From Burkholderia sp052045245 (GTDB lineage: Bacteria; Pseudomonadota; Gammaproteobacteria; Burkholderiales; Burkholderiaceae): DNA of 64,000 bases. The stretch spans positions 26,715 to 90,714 of the forward strand of contig NZ_JBQEON010000031.1 of NCBI RefSeq assembly GCF_052045245.1, written 5' to 3'. Positions 1-8,307 of the stretch are shown here, one piece after another. The number at the start of each line of letters is the position of its first letter. Position 1 is the stretch's first letter. Below the pieces are notes generated by a model. It was not told the origin of the DNA. It ran no database searches and was given only the letters and a program-made list of their open reading frames with translations. The position numbers and the translations under genes are program-made.

Positions 1-171
1 GCGACACTGCATCGCGCGATCTATGTGATTGCGCTGGCCGGCGTGCTGCATTTCTGGTGGATGCGCGCCGGCAAGCACGATCTCGCGCTGCCGAAGCTCT
101 ATGCGGCGATCGTCGCGGTGCTGCTGGGCTGGCGGCTGCTGGAGTGGGGCTGGCGGCGCATCCGTGCGTGA
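1..171 (+). CDS. msrQ: Protein-methionine-sulfoxide reductase heme-binding subunit MsrQ, C-terminal fragment
   Basis: Only the last 56 residues are present because the gene starts before the window. The frame is open from base 1 to a TGA at 169-171. It begins with ATLHR, then has a hydrophobic helix ending in LHFWW, and a second hydrophobic helix near the end. LHFWW followed by a basic C-terminus is typical of the end of MsrQ/YedZ, the heme-b membrane subunit that passes electrons to periplasmic MsrP for repair of oxidised methionine. The msrP partner would lie upstream and is not visible. The family call rests on a short piece, so it is good but not certain. Confidence 0.75.
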   Translation, partial: ATLHRAIYVIALAGVLHFWWMRAGKHDLALPKLYAAIVAVLLGWRLLEWGWRRIRA

Positions 172-193
172 TGATGCGGGCCTGGAAAAACGA

Positions 194-220
194 AAGGCGA
201 TGACGGGAAGTCATCGCCTT
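194..220. terminator. Bidirectional terminator between msrQ and lptM
   Basis: An 11-bp perfect stem (194-204 with 210-220) encloses a 5-base loop. Reading the minus strand, the stem is followed by a T-rich stretch (complement of 184-193), which suits the end of lptM. On the plus strand the tail is weaker (TTGTGT), so it probably serves msrQ less efficiently. Confidence 0.65.
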
Positions 221-256
221 GTGTCGCCAAGGAAGCGCGCGAGCGGCGGCGCGCGA

Positions 257-535
257 TTACTGCGTGGCGGCCGGGCCTGATGCCGGTACGGCGGCCTTCG
301 ACGCACCGCTCGACAACTCGGGCGACAGCGTGAGCGGCGTGCCGGAAGAATCGGGAATGCTGTCGGACGACGCGTTTTCATCGGTCGGCGTGACGTCCGA
401 CGGCGGTGCGTCCTGCTGGATGGGCTTCGCCGGCAACGGAGGCACGGTGGGCAGATAGAGCGGACCGCGTTGACCGCAACCGGCAAGAATCGCCAAAGCC
501 GCTACAATCGCGCTCATCTGGAAAACGACTCGCAT
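257..535 (-). CDS. lptM: LPS-assembly lipoprotein LptM (YifL-like)
   Basis: A 92-residue lipoprotein. The start MRVVFQ at 535 gives a short signal peptide ending in the lipobox LAGC with the lipidated cysteine at residue 20. It is followed by GQRGPLYLP, the conserved segment of the LptM/YifL family. In enterobacteria LptM helps mature the LptDE lipopolysaccharide translocon. The rest is a low-complexity Pro/Ser/Ala/Asp tail. It is divergent from cyaY with only 36 bp between the two starts, so the promoters must overlap. The usual neighbour lysA is not seen: the gene ends against the terminator facing msrQ. The family is clear; the function is inferred from other bacteria. Confidence 0.85.
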   Translation of the reverse strand: MRVVFQMSAIVAALAILAGCGQRGPLYLPTVPPLPAKPIQQDAPPSDVTPTDENASSDSIPDSSGTPLTLSPELSSGASKAAVPASGPAATQ

Positions 536-571
536 GATCGTCCCTGAACAATTTAACCGATAGAGTTTAGC

Positions 572-898
572 ATGTCCGATACTGAATACCTGGCCCGTGC
601 CGAGGCCGTGCTGGCGGCCGTCGAGCGCACCGTGGATGCCGCGAACGACGGCGATCACGACATCGATCTGGAGCGCAACGGCGGCGTGCTGACGCTGACG
701 TTCGAGAACGGCTCGAAGATCATCGTCAACCTGCAGCCGCCGATGAAGGAACTGTGGATCGCCGCGAAGGCGGGCGGGTTCCACTACCGTTTCATCGACG
801 GCGAATGGCGCGATACGCGCACCGGCACCGAGTTCTTCTCGGCGCTTACCGACTACGCGACGCAGCAGGCCGGCCTGCCGATCACGTTCGCCGCGTAA
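572..898 (+). CDS. cyaY: Iron donor protein CyaY (frataxin homologue)
   Basis: 108 residues, the usual length for bacterial frataxin. The N-terminal helix is rich in acidic residues (DTEY, DAANDGDHDID), the iron-binding surface of the family. It is followed by the beta-sheet signature: GGVLTLTFENGSKIIVN, then PPMKELWIA and GGFHYRF. CyaY binds iron and modulates IscS-dependent Fe-S cluster assembly in the cytoplasm. It is transcribed alone and divergently from lptM, a pairing common in beta- and gammaproteobacteria, and is closed by a strong terminator shared with mrcA. Confidence 0.95.
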   Translation: MSDTEYLARAEAVLAAVERTVDAANDGDHDIDLERNGGVLTLTFENGSKIIVNLQPPMKELWIAAKAGGFHYRFIDGEWRDTRTGTEFFSALTDYATQQAGLPITFAA

Positions 899-965
899 CG
901 ACCGGCTCGCTTGCTTGGCCGGGCGTCGATACGTCGAGACGGTCGAGACGCCGAATCGAAACGCA

Positions 966-999
966 ATGAAAAAAGCGCCCCGCGGGGCGCTTTTTTCAT
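966..999. terminator. Bidirectional terminator between cyaY and mrcA
   Basis: A perfect palindrome with the GC-rich core GCGCCCCGCGGGGCGC flanked by six A on the left and six T on the right. It therefore works as an intrinsic terminator for both convergent genes. Confidence 0.9.
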
Positions 1000-1015
1000 G
1001 CTCGGACCGTGCGTG

Positions 1016-3409
1016 TCAGTGGCCGCGGAACAGGTTCATGATGTCCTGCTTCTCCTGTTCGTCGACATGTGGCACCGCTTCGCCGACGTCCTGCGCGGCC
1101 GGCGCCTGCGGCACGCCGACCGTCGACACGAAGCCGTGCCCCGGCGTGAATTCGGTGAAGTACAGCTCGCCGCCGAGCGACTGGACATCGTCCGGCATTG
1201 TCGGCTTGAACTCCGGCACGCCTTTCAGCGCCGCACCCATGTATTCGATCCAGACCGGCAGCGCCAGCCCGCCGCCCGTTTCGCGATCGCCGAGGCTGCG
1301 CGGGTTGTCGTAGCCGATCCACGCGATCGCGGCGAGCGAGTGCTGGTAGCCGGCGAACCACGCGTCGTGCGAGTCGTTCGTCGTGCCGGTCTTGCCCGCG
1401 AGGTCGGTGCGCTTCAGCACGTTGGTGCGCGCGCCCGTGCCGCGCTGCGCGACGCTCTGCAGCAGGCTGTTCGTCACGTACGCGTTGCGTGCGTCGATTG
1501 CGCGCGGCGCGTTCTGCTCGGCGACGAGCGGTTGCGCGCGTGCGACGATCGCGCCATTCGGATCGGTCACTTCGGCGATCAGGTACGGATTCACGCGGAA
1601 GCCGCCGTTCGCAAAAACCGAGTACGCGCCGGCCATCTGCAGCGGCGTGACCTGGCCCGCGCCGAGCGCCATCGGCAGGTAGGCCGGATGGCGATCGGCG
1701 TCGAAGCCGAAGCGCGTGATGTACTGCTGCGCGTACTTCGTGCCGATGTGATTCAGGATCCGGATCGACACGAGGTTGCGCGAGCGCTGCAGCGCGGTGC
1801 GCATCGACATCGGGCCTTCGAAGCCGCCGCCGTAGTTCTTCGGTTCCCACGGCTGGCCGCCGGTTTCCGCGGCGCTGAAATACAGCGGGCCGTCGTTGAT
1901 CACCGTGGCCGGGCCGAGGCCCTTGTCGAGCGACGCCGAGTAGATGAACGGCTTGAACGACGAACCGGGTTGGCGCCACGCCTGCGTGACGTGATTGAAC
2001 TTGTTCTTGTTGTAGTCGAAGCCGCCGACGAGCGAGCGGATCGCGCCGTCCTGCGGGACGATCGAGATGAACGCGCCCTCGACCTGCGGCAATTGCGTGA
2101 TCGACCACTTGCCGGCGTCGTTCTTCACGACACGGACGATCGCGCCCGGGCGGATGCGGCGGTTCGGCTGCGCATTGGCCGACAGCGCGCCGGACGCGAA
2201 GCGCAGGTTGTCGCCTTCGATCGTCGCGTTGCTGCCGTCGATGAAGGCGACCGTGATCTGGCGCGGGGTTGCCGCGGTGACGACCGCGGCGATCAGCTCG
2301 CCGTTGTCGGGGTGCTCGAGCAGCGCATCGTCGATCGCCTGCTCGCGGTCGTCGGCACCGGCCGGCAGCTCGATGAAGCCTTCCGGCCCGCGATAGCCGT
2401 GGCGGCGCTCGTAATCCATGATGCCCTTGCGCAGCGCGGTGTACGCGACCTGCTGGTCGGCGGAGTCGATCGTGGTGACGACGTTGAAGCCGCGCGTATA
2501 GGTTTCCTCGCGGTACTGCGCGTACATCATTTGTCGGACCATTTCCGCGACGTACTCGGCGTGCACGCTGAATTCGCGCCCCGCGCCCTTGACGACGAGC
2601 GGCTGAGCGACGGCTGCGTCGTACTGCTCGCGCGTGATGAAGTTCAGCTCGAGCATCCGCTGCAGGATGTATTCCTGGCGCACCTTCGCGCGCTTCGGAT
2701 TGACGACCGGGTTATACGCGGACGGCGCCTTCGGCAGCCCGGCGAGCATCGCAGCTTCCGCGAGCGTGATGTCCTTCAGGTCCTTGCCGAAGTAGACCCG
2801 CGCGGCGCTCGCGAAGCCGTACGCGCGCTGGCCGAGATAGATCTGATTCATGTAGACCTCGAGAATCTGATCTTTCGTCAGCGCGCGCTCGATCCGGTAC
2901 GCGAGCAGCATCTCGTAGATCTTGCGCGTGTAGGTCTTCTCGCTCGACAGGAAGAAGTTGCGCGCGACCTGCATCGTGATCGTGCTCGCGCCCTGCGAGG
3001 CATGGCCGTTCGTCAGCGCGACGAAGCCGGCGCGGGCGATGCCGGTGAGGTCGACGCCGCCGTGATCGTAGAAACGCGCGTCCTCGATCGCGAGGATGGC
3101 CTTCTTGAGCGAGTCGGGCACGTCCTTGAAATGGACGATGTCGCGGCGTTCCTCGCCGAATTCGCCGATCAGCACGTGATCGGACGTATAGATGCGCAGC
3201 GGTACCTTCGGACGATAGTCGGTCAGTGCGTCGAGCGACGGCATGTTCGGCCACGCGACGACGAGCGCGTAGCCGAGCACGAGGCCGCCGGCCACGACGA
3301 GGGCCACGCACATCGCGGCAACGCCGATCAGGGCTTTCTGCCACCAGGGCCGCTTTTTCGGCTCGGGCGCGGGAGGCGGGGACGTAGGAGACGTGGATTG
3401 CATAGGCAT
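1016..3409 (-). CDS. mrcA: Penicillin-binding protein 1A (bifunctional transglycosylase/transpeptidase)
   Basis: About 797 residues from MPMQSTSP at 3409 (MQSTSP at 3403 is an equally possible start). A Pro-rich cytoplasmic tail precedes one membrane anchor (about residues 23-48). Next is a GT51 transglycosylase domain with the catalytic EDARFYDHGG motif and GASTITMQ, then a class A transpeptidase domain with SSFK (serine nucleophile), SRN and KTGTT. It polymerises and crosslinks peptidoglycan in the periplasm. It is divergent from pilM, as ponA/mrcA is in several proteobacteria with pilMNOPQ-aroKB. A -10 box at 3429-3434 lies close to the start, favouring 3409 or 3403 over longer N-terminal versions. 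Confidence 0.96.
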   Translation of the reverse strand: MPMQSTSPTSPPPAPEPKKRPWWQKALIGVAAMCVALVVAGGLVLGYALVVAWPNMPSLDALTDYRPKVPLRIYTSDHVLIGEFGEERRDIVHFKDVPDSLKKAILAIEDARFYDHGGVDLTGIARAGFVALTNGHASQGASTITMQVARNFFLSSEKTYTRKIYEMLLAYRIERALTKDQILEVYMNQIYLGQRAYGFASAARVYFGKDLKDITLAEAAMLAGLPKAPSAYNPVVNPKRAKVRQEYILQRMLELNFITREQYDAAVAQPLVVKGAGREFSVHAEYVAEMVRQMMYAQYREETYTRGFNVVTTIDSADQQVAYTALRKGIMDYERRHGYRGPEGFIELPAGADDREQAIDDALLEHPDNGELIAAVVTAATPRQITVAFIDGSNATIEGDNLRFASGALSANAQPNRRIRPGAIVRVVKNDAGKWSITQLPQVEGAFISIVPQDGAIRSLVGGFDYNKNKFNHVTQAWRQPGSSFKPFIYSASLDKGLGPATVINDGPLYFSAAETGGQPWEPKNYGGGFEGPMSMRTALQRSRNLVSIRILNHIGTKYAQQYITRFGFDADRHPAYLPMALGAGQVTPLQMAGAYSVFANGGFRVNPYLIAEVTDPNGAIVARAQPLVAEQNAPRAIDARNAYVTNSLLQSVAQRGTGARTNVLKRTDLAGKTGTTNDSHDAWFAGYQHSLAAIAWIGYDNPRSLGDRETGGGLALPVWIEYMGAALKGVPEFKPTMPDDVQSLGGELYFTEFTPGHGFVSTVGVPQAPAAQDVGEAVPHVDEQEKQDIMNLFRGH

Positions 3410-3428
3410 ACCGGAAAACAGTCCCGCG

Positions 3429-3434
3429 ATTATA
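3429..3434 (-). promoter_or_regulatory. Promoter -10 element for mrcA
   Basis: On the minus strand this reads TATAAT, 20 bases upstream of the mrcA start. No convincing -35 box is seen at the expected distance. The implied 5' leader is short, about 13-20 nt. Confidence 0.5.
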
Positions 3435-3629
3435 GCTGCCCGGTAAGACCGGTCCTGACGCGGGCGGCGCCCGCCGGCAAGCGGCGGATCGCGGTGTCGT
3501 CCGCATAGTGTCCGCGCGGCCGCGCCGCGTGACAACTGGCCGTCCGGCTGACTGTCGGGCGCACGCGCCGCTCTGCAGAATCAGGCCTCGGAAACGCGGC
3601 GTGGGCCGCAACGATCGCGGGAGGCTGGG

Positions 3630-4553
3630 ATGGCTGGACGATGGGCGGCGCGGTTCGCGCCGGGGAGGCACCGTTCGACGGGAATCGACGTCGGGGCGGA
3701 CGAGGTGAGGGTGGCCGTGCTGAGTCGGCGCGGCCGGGTCGCGGAGGTGCGCGTCGAAGGGCTCGAGCGGGAGCCGGTCGGACTGGCGGGCGGGCCGGAG
3801 CACGCACGCTGGGCCGCGGTTGCGCGCGCATTGGCGGCGGCCGTCTCGCGGCTGGCGGCGGCGGGCGTGCGTTGCGACACGCGCGGCGTGATGGCACTGC
3901 GCGACGACGAAATGCGCACCGCCACGCTCGATCTGGCCGGGCGCGACGATGTTGCGCACGCCGCCCGGCAGGCGGCCGAGCGCATCTCGGGGCTCGCGCC
4001 GGAGAGCCTCGCATTCGACTGGCGACAGGACGGCGGCGTGCGCTCGGACGAGGTTGCGGTCGCCGTGGCGCCGCAGGCGTTGCTCGAACGGCGGATCGAC
4101 GTGGCCGCGCAGGCCGGCGTCGACCTGACGGCCGTCGACGGCGAGTCGGCCGCCGCGCTGCGCGCGTTGCGCTATGCCGCGCGGTTCGAGCTCGACGCGC
4201 ATGGCCCGTACGCCGCATTCTGGTTTGGCGACACGGGGGTGCACGGCTGGCGGGTCGACGGCGCGGTCGCCGCGCCGGTGTTCGCGGTGTTCGGCGACAT
4301 GCAGGCGGCATTTGCCGATGCATTGCGTCAGTGCGTGATCGAGTCGGTGCGCTGCGTGCTCGTGGCCGGCGATGCGCGCTGCATCGCTCGCTGCGGCACG
4401 TCGGTCGCCGATATCGGCGATGCGCTCGGCGTGGCCGCGGTGCCGTTCGACTGCACCGGATGGGACGGCGTGCCGGGCGAACGCACCGGCGCGCCGGACG
4501 GGCCGGCGTTTGCGCTGGCAATCGGGCTGGCGTTGCGCGGGGTGTGGGAGTGA
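3630..4553 (+). CDS. pilM: Type IV pilus assembly protein PilM
   Basis: 307 residues. An N-terminal actin-like phosphate-binding segment STGIDVGADEVRVAVL (about residues 16-31) and further ASKHA-type elements mark it as PilM, the cytoplasmic ATP-binding component of the pilus/secretin alignment complex. It starts with ATG after a GGGAGG ribosome site. Its stop overlaps pilN (TGATG), so the two are translationally coupled. It is the first gene of pilM-N-O-Q, divergent from mrcA. Sequence outside the N-terminus is divergent and rich in Ala/Arg, so the name relies partly on operon position and on the PilN partner carrying the PilM-binding motif. Confidence 0.8.
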   Translation: MAGRWAARFAPGRHRSTGIDVGADEVRVAVLSRRGRVAEVRVEGLEREPVGLAGGPEHARWAAVARALAAAVSRLAAAGVRCDTRGVMALRDDEMRTATLDLAGRDDVAHAARQAAERISGLAPESLAFDWRQDGGVRSDEVAVAVAPQALLERRIDVAAQAGVDLTAVDGESAAALRALRYAARFELDAHGPYAAFWFGDTGVHGWRVDGAVAAPVFAVFGDMQAAFADALRQCVIESVRCVLVAGDARCIARCGTSVADIGDALGVAAVPFDCTGWDGVPGERTGAPDGPAFALAIGLALRGVWE

Positions 4554-5185
4554 TGGCCGCTACGGGGCTCGGGCGGGTTGCCGCCAGCCCTCCCGCGCTC
4601 GGCGGATTCAATCTGTTGCCGTACCGAGAGCGGCTGGCGCAAGCGTTGCGGCGCCGCCGCGCCAGCCAGTGCGGGGCGGCGATCCTGCTCGGGGTATTCG
4701 CGGCTGGCCTTTGGACCGGGGTGGCGACCGCGTGGCGATGGCAAGTGGATGCCGAGCGGACGCGGGTGGAGGTGCGGCTGCGGCAATTGCAGCCGCAGGT
4801 GGAGGCCGCCCGGCGCATCGCCGGCGTGGCCGCCGATCTCGCGCAACGCGATGCGCGGGCAGCCGTGCTTGCTGCGCCTTACCGGCGAGTCGTCGGGCTG
4901 CTCGCGGCGCTGGCGCAGGCACGCGACGATACCGTTCGGCTCGACGCATTGCGTACGACATCGTCCGGCGCCGTGCTCGACGCGCGCGCCACGAGTTACC
5001 GGGCGGCCGCGCGATGGCTCACCCGCATCGCGGCCGAACAGCGCGACTGGCGATTCGATATCGATGCGCTGGCACCGGCTTCGGCCATGCCGGTCACGGG
5101 TGCGGACGCACCGTTCCGGTTCTCCGTGCAGGTACGCTGGCACGACGCGCCATCGCGGCAGAAGGCGGCGGGAGGCGGCGCATGA
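4553..5185 (+). CDS. pilN: Type IV pilus inner-membrane protein PilN
   Basis: 210 residues. Residues 19-26 read FNLLPYRE, the short cytoplasmic motif (consensus INLLPYRE) by which PilN docks onto PilM. One transmembrane helix follows at about 42-62, then a periplasmic coiled-coil and ferredoxin-like region with conserved PilN spacing. It bridges cytoplasmic PilM to PilO and the secretin. The start overlaps the pilM stop and its own stop overlaps pilO (ATGA), so the three subunits are probably made in fixed ratio. The visible PilM-binding motif makes this call firmer than that of pilM. Confidence 0.85.
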   Translation: MAATGLGRVAASPPALGGFNLLPYRERLAQALRRRRASQCGAAILLGVFAAGLWTGVATAWRWQVDAERTRVEVRLRQLQPQVEAARRIAGVAADLAQRDARAAVLAAPYRRVVGLLAALAQARDDTVRLDALRTTSSGAVLDARATSYRAAARWLTRIAAEQRDWRFDIDALAPASAMPVTGADAPFRFSVQVRWHDAPSRQKAAGGGA

Positions 5186-6051
5186 CGGCGATCGTGCACC
5201 GACCCATGCCGGGCCGCGCCGGGTGGCTCAGCCGGGCGACGCGGGTGTCGCCGGCCGCGGCGCACGCGGTGGGTTGCGTGCTGGCATTTGCGTCCGCGAT
5301 GGCGGGCGGCATTCATCTGACGGATGCGGCCGACTGGAGCGGACTCGCCCGCAGCCGCGTGTTGTTGGCAACCGCCCAGGGGCGAGCCGCTGATGCAGAG
5401 CGGATGGTCGCAGCCGGCACGCAGCGGCGCGACGTCGAGCCGGCTGCCGTGCCCGACCGCGGCGCGCCGCGTGCGCCGACATGGCCCGCGCTGATGCTTG
5501 AGCTGGCTGACCTGGTGGGGGCGAGCGGATTGCAGATCGTATCGATCGAACCGCGGCGCGCGGACGATGCGGCGCCGGACGGCCGACGCACGGTACGGAT
5601 CGTCGCGGATGGCGGTTTCCCGGCTCTGTTGCGCCTGATGGGCGAATTGGCGGATTTCCGCGTGCTGGTGGTGCCGTCGGTGTTGCAGATCGAACGGAAA
5701 ACGCCTGCGTCGCGAGTGGACATGACGGTCGACGTGTTCCCGGTGCTGGCGGCGGCCCGAGCGCCGGATGGTGCGGGGCGAGTACTGGCCGGCGCATCGG
5801 CTGGCGACCCATTCGGCGGCGCTGATTCGCCGATCGTGTTCGACGCCCCGGCGCTGCGCCTGGCCGGCACGATTCGCGACGCTCGTGCCGCGCTTGCGCT
5901 GTTCGACACCGGTGATGGTGTGTTCGCGGCCGTCGCGCCGGGCGAGGCGCTTGGGGCATCGCGCGTGATGCGAGTCGATGCCGGGGCCGTGACGCTCGCG
6001 ACGGCCGACGGCGCGCGCCGGTTCGTCGTGGACGACGGAGGTCGCTCATGA
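5182..6051 (+). CDS. Type IV pilus PilO-PilP fusion protein
   Basis: 289 residues. The N-terminal part has a membrane segment (about 29-46) and a PilO-like periplasmic domain (LVGASGLQIVSIEP, then LLRLMGELADFRVLVVPSVLQIE). From about residue 215 the sequence changes to a beta-rich domain (LRLAGTIRDARAALALFDTGDGV, GEALGASRVMRVDAGAVTL) resembling the PilP HR domain that contacts the secretin N0 domain. PilP is normally a separate lipoprotein of about 175 residues. Here no separate pilP exists between this gene and pilQ, and no lipobox is present, so PilP appears fused to PilO and tethered through the PilO helix. The fold assignments are inferences from short motifs. Confidence 0.7.
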   Translation: MTAIVHRPMPGRAGWLSRATRVSPAAAHAVGCVLAFASAMAGGIHLTDAADWSGLARSRVLLATAQGRAADAERMVAAGTQRRDVEPAAVPDRGAPRAPTWPALMLELADLVGASGLQIVSIEPRRADDAAPDGRRTVRIVADGGFPALLRLMGELADFRVLVVPSVLQIERKTPASRVDMTVDVFPVLAAARAPDGAGRVLAGASAGDPFGGADSPIVFDAPALRLAGTIRDARAALALFDTGDGVFAAVAPGEALGASRVMRVDAGAVTLATADGARRFVVDDGGRS

Positions 6052-7712
6052 TGAAGTACCGATGCAGGGCGATCGCATTCTGGATCGGATCGTGTGTGGC
6101 GGCGGCGCACGCGGCGCTGCCACCGCCATCTCTTCTGCCCCCTTTACCGCCGGCCGGCTGGCCGGTCGTGTCGATGCAGGCGCACGCCGAGGGCATGCCG
6201 CTGCCGCAGGACATGCTCGATGCCGCGGGTGGCGGTGCGCCGCAGCAGGCGGATGCCCCGCCGTTCGGCCAGGCGGCGCGCGCGGCGCTTCAGGCGGAAA
6301 CTTCCGCGCCCGCACCCGCGCCCGCGCCGGTGCTGGAAGGGCCGCCGATTCCGCTGCCGCCGCCGACGCGCATGAACGACGCCGCAGCCCGGCACCCCGG
6401 CGATGCGGACGACACGCGGCGGATCTCGCTGAATCTGCAAGGCGCCGGGCTCGCGGCCGCGTTCGACGCGCTCGCGCGATTCACCGGACTCAACATCATC
6501 GTCGGCGAGCAGGTGCGCGGCACCGTGTCATTACGTCTGAACAATGTCCGCTGGCGCGATGCGTTCGATACGCTGCTCGACACGCACGGGCTCGCGATGT
6601 CGCGGCGCGGCAACGTGATCTGGGTCACGCCGGCGGCCGAGCTGGCCGCGCGCGAGCGCGAGCGCTTCGAAACACACGCGCGCGCCGCCGAGCTGGAGCC
6701 GCTTGCGAGCCGGACCTTCGCGCTGCATTACGCGCGGGCGCAGGACGTGCAGCGGCTGCTGGCCGGGGCCACCGGCCAGCGCCTGCTGTCGAAACGCGGC
6801 GCCGCGGCGGCCGACCCGCGCACGAACCTGCTGTTCGTCACCGACCTTGCGCCGCGCATCGCGCAGATCGCGAGCCTGATCGACGCGATCGACCGGCCGT
6901 CGCGGCAGGTACGCATCGAGGCGCGCATCGTCGAAGGCGAGCAGGGCTTTTCGCGCAACCTCGGCGCACGTGTCGCGCTGCGCGCGCAGGGACGGCCGCC
7001 TGCCGCCGACGGCGCGGCATCCGCGCCCGACACGCGCAATGCGCTCGACCTGGCCGCGCGACCGCTCGGCGGCTTCGAGGCGGCGACGGCCGGCTTCACG
7101 CTGTTCGCCGCACCGCTGAGCCGCGTGCTCGACGTCGAGTTGAGCGCGCTCGAGGCGCAAGGGCGGGGCCAGATCGTCTCCAGCCCGCGCGTGGTGACGG
7201 CCGACCGTGTGAAGGCGATCGTCGAACAGGGCTCGGAATTACCGTACCAGGCGAAGGTCGGCAACGGCGTGAGCGGGGTGCAGTTCCGGCGCGCGACGCT
7301 GAAGCTCGAGGTCGAACCGCAGATCACGCCGGACGGGCGCGTCGTGCTCGACCTGGACGTGACGAAGGACAGCATCGGCGAGCCGACCGCGGCCGGGCCC
7401 GCGATTCATACGAAACACGTCCAGACGCGCGTCGAGGTCGAGGACGGCGGGACGGTCGCGATCGGCGGGATTTACGAGCAGTTGAACCGGGACGATGTGA
7501 CGCGCGTGCCGCTCTTGGGCAAAATACCCGTACTCGGCGCGCTTTTCCGGCACCGCGCGCGGCGCGATCAGCGCAGCGAACTGGTCGTCTTCATCACGCC
7601 GACGGTTGTCGGCGCGCGTTGCGGGACGGCCGGCGCGAGCGACGCGGATGCGGGAGAAACGGGGCCGGAAGCCGGTGGCGCAGGCTCGACAAGGCAGCTG
7701 CTTTGCCAGTAA
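6048..7712 (+). CDS. pilQ: Type IV pilus/competence secretin PilQ
   Basis: 554 residues with a signal peptide (cleavage near AAAHA). A Pro/Ala-rich linker follows. An STN/N0-type domain lies at about 125-185 (NLQGAGLAAAFDALARFTGLNI), an N1 domain at about 220-300 (NLLFVTD, IDAIDRPSRQV), then the secretin core (GQIVSSPRVVTAD, VRFR-type strands, ending LVVFITPTVV). It forms the outer-membrane channel for the pilus or DNA uptake. It is shorter than the roughly 700-residue PilQ of Pseudomonas because the AMIN domains that bind peptidoglycan are missing. The start overlaps the pilO stop. aroK follows 40 bp later. Confidence 0.9.
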   Translation: MMKYRCRAIAFWIGSCVAAAHAALPPPSLLPPLPPAGWPVVSMQAHAEGMPLPQDMLDAAGGGAPQQADAPPFGQAARAALQAETSAPAPAPAPVLEGPPIPLPPPTRMNDAAARHPGDADDTRRISLNLQGAGLAAAFDALARFTGLNIIVGEQVRGTVSLRLNNVRWRDAFDTLLDTHGLAMSRRGNVIWVTPAAELAARERERFETHARAAELEPLASRTFALHYARAQDVQRLLAGATGQRLLSKRGAAAADPRTNLLFVTDLAPRIAQIASLIDAIDRPSRQVRIEARIVEGEQGFSRNLGARVALRAQGRPPAADGAASAPDTRNALDLAARPLGGFEAATAGFTLFAAPLSRVLDVELSALEAQGRGQIVSSPRVVTADRVKAIVEQGSELPYQAKVGNGVSGVQFRRATLKLEVEPQITPDGRVVLDLDVTKDSIGEPTAAGPAIHTKHVQTRVEVEDGGTVAIGGIYEQLNRDDVTRVPLLGKIPVLGALFRHRARRDQRSELVVFITPTVVGARCGTAGASDADAGETGPEAGGAGSTRQLLCQ

Positions 7713-7752
7713 GCTGCGCCACACACCAGCAAGATTCAAGCAGAGGAAGCCG

Positions 7753-8307
7753 TTGCAAGCGCGGGACCCACATGCAAACGTATTTTTCGTCGGCCTTATG
7801 GGAGCGGGTAAGACCACCGTGGGCCGTGCGGTCGCGCGCCGGCTCGACAGGACGTTCTTCGACTCCGACCACGAAATCGAGGCCCGCACGGGTGCGCGCA
7901 TCCCGGTGATCTTCGAGATGGAGGGCGAGGCCGGATTTCGCGACCGCGAATCGCAGGTGATCGCCGAACTCACGCAGCGCGAGAGCATCGTGCTCGCGAC
8001 GGGCGGCGGCGCGGTGCTGCGCCCCGAAAACCGCGATTGCCTGAAAGGCAACGGCATCGTCATCTATCTGCGCGCCAATCCGCACGATCTGTGGCTGCGC
8101 ACCCGCAAGGACAAGAACCGCCCGCTGTTGCAGACCGACGATCCGAAGGCGCGCCTCGAAGCGCTTTATGAGGCGCGCGATCCGCTGTACCGTGAATGCG
8201 CGGACTTCATCATCGAGACCGGCCGTCCATCGGTCAACGGCCTCGTCAACATGGTGCTGATGCAACTCGAACTCGCAGGCGTCATCGCCAAGCCGCTACA
8301 AGCATGA
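7753..8307 (+). CDS. aroK: Shikimate kinase
   Basis: 184 residues from a TTG start at 7753, chosen because AGAGGAAG lies just upstream (7742-7749) and the protein then starts MQARDPHANVFFVGL, right before the Walker A motif GLMGAGKTTVG. Other landmarks are the shikimate-binding DSDHEIE and ATGGGAVLR and the lid RTRKDKNRPLL. It phosphorylates shikimate using ATP in the chorismate pathway. A longer ATG frame exists upstream inside pilQ, but it would add residues with no family counterpart. It overlaps aroB (ATGA), which makes the preceding pathway precursor. Confidence 0.95.
   Translation: MQARDPHANVFFVGLMGAGKTTVGRAVARRLDRTFFDSDHEIEARTGARIPVIFEMEGEAGFRDRESQVIAELTQRESIVLATGGGAVLRPENRDCLKGNGIVIYLRANPHDLWLRTRKDKNRPLLQTDDPKARLEALYEARDPLYRECADFIIETGRPSVNGLVNMVLMQLELAGVIAKPLQA

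Noticed and set aside
911..3508. Long plus-strand open frame over mrcA, and similar antisense frames over ugp (12902-15823) and his genes (40827-44111)
   Set aside because: Same codon-bias shadow. The real genes on the opposite strand have intact domains, ribosome sites and operon overlaps.
7606..7752. Longer AroK starting at an ATG inside pilQ
   Set aside because: The added 49 residues have no counterpart in shikimate kinases, and the TTG at 7753 has a good ribosome site.
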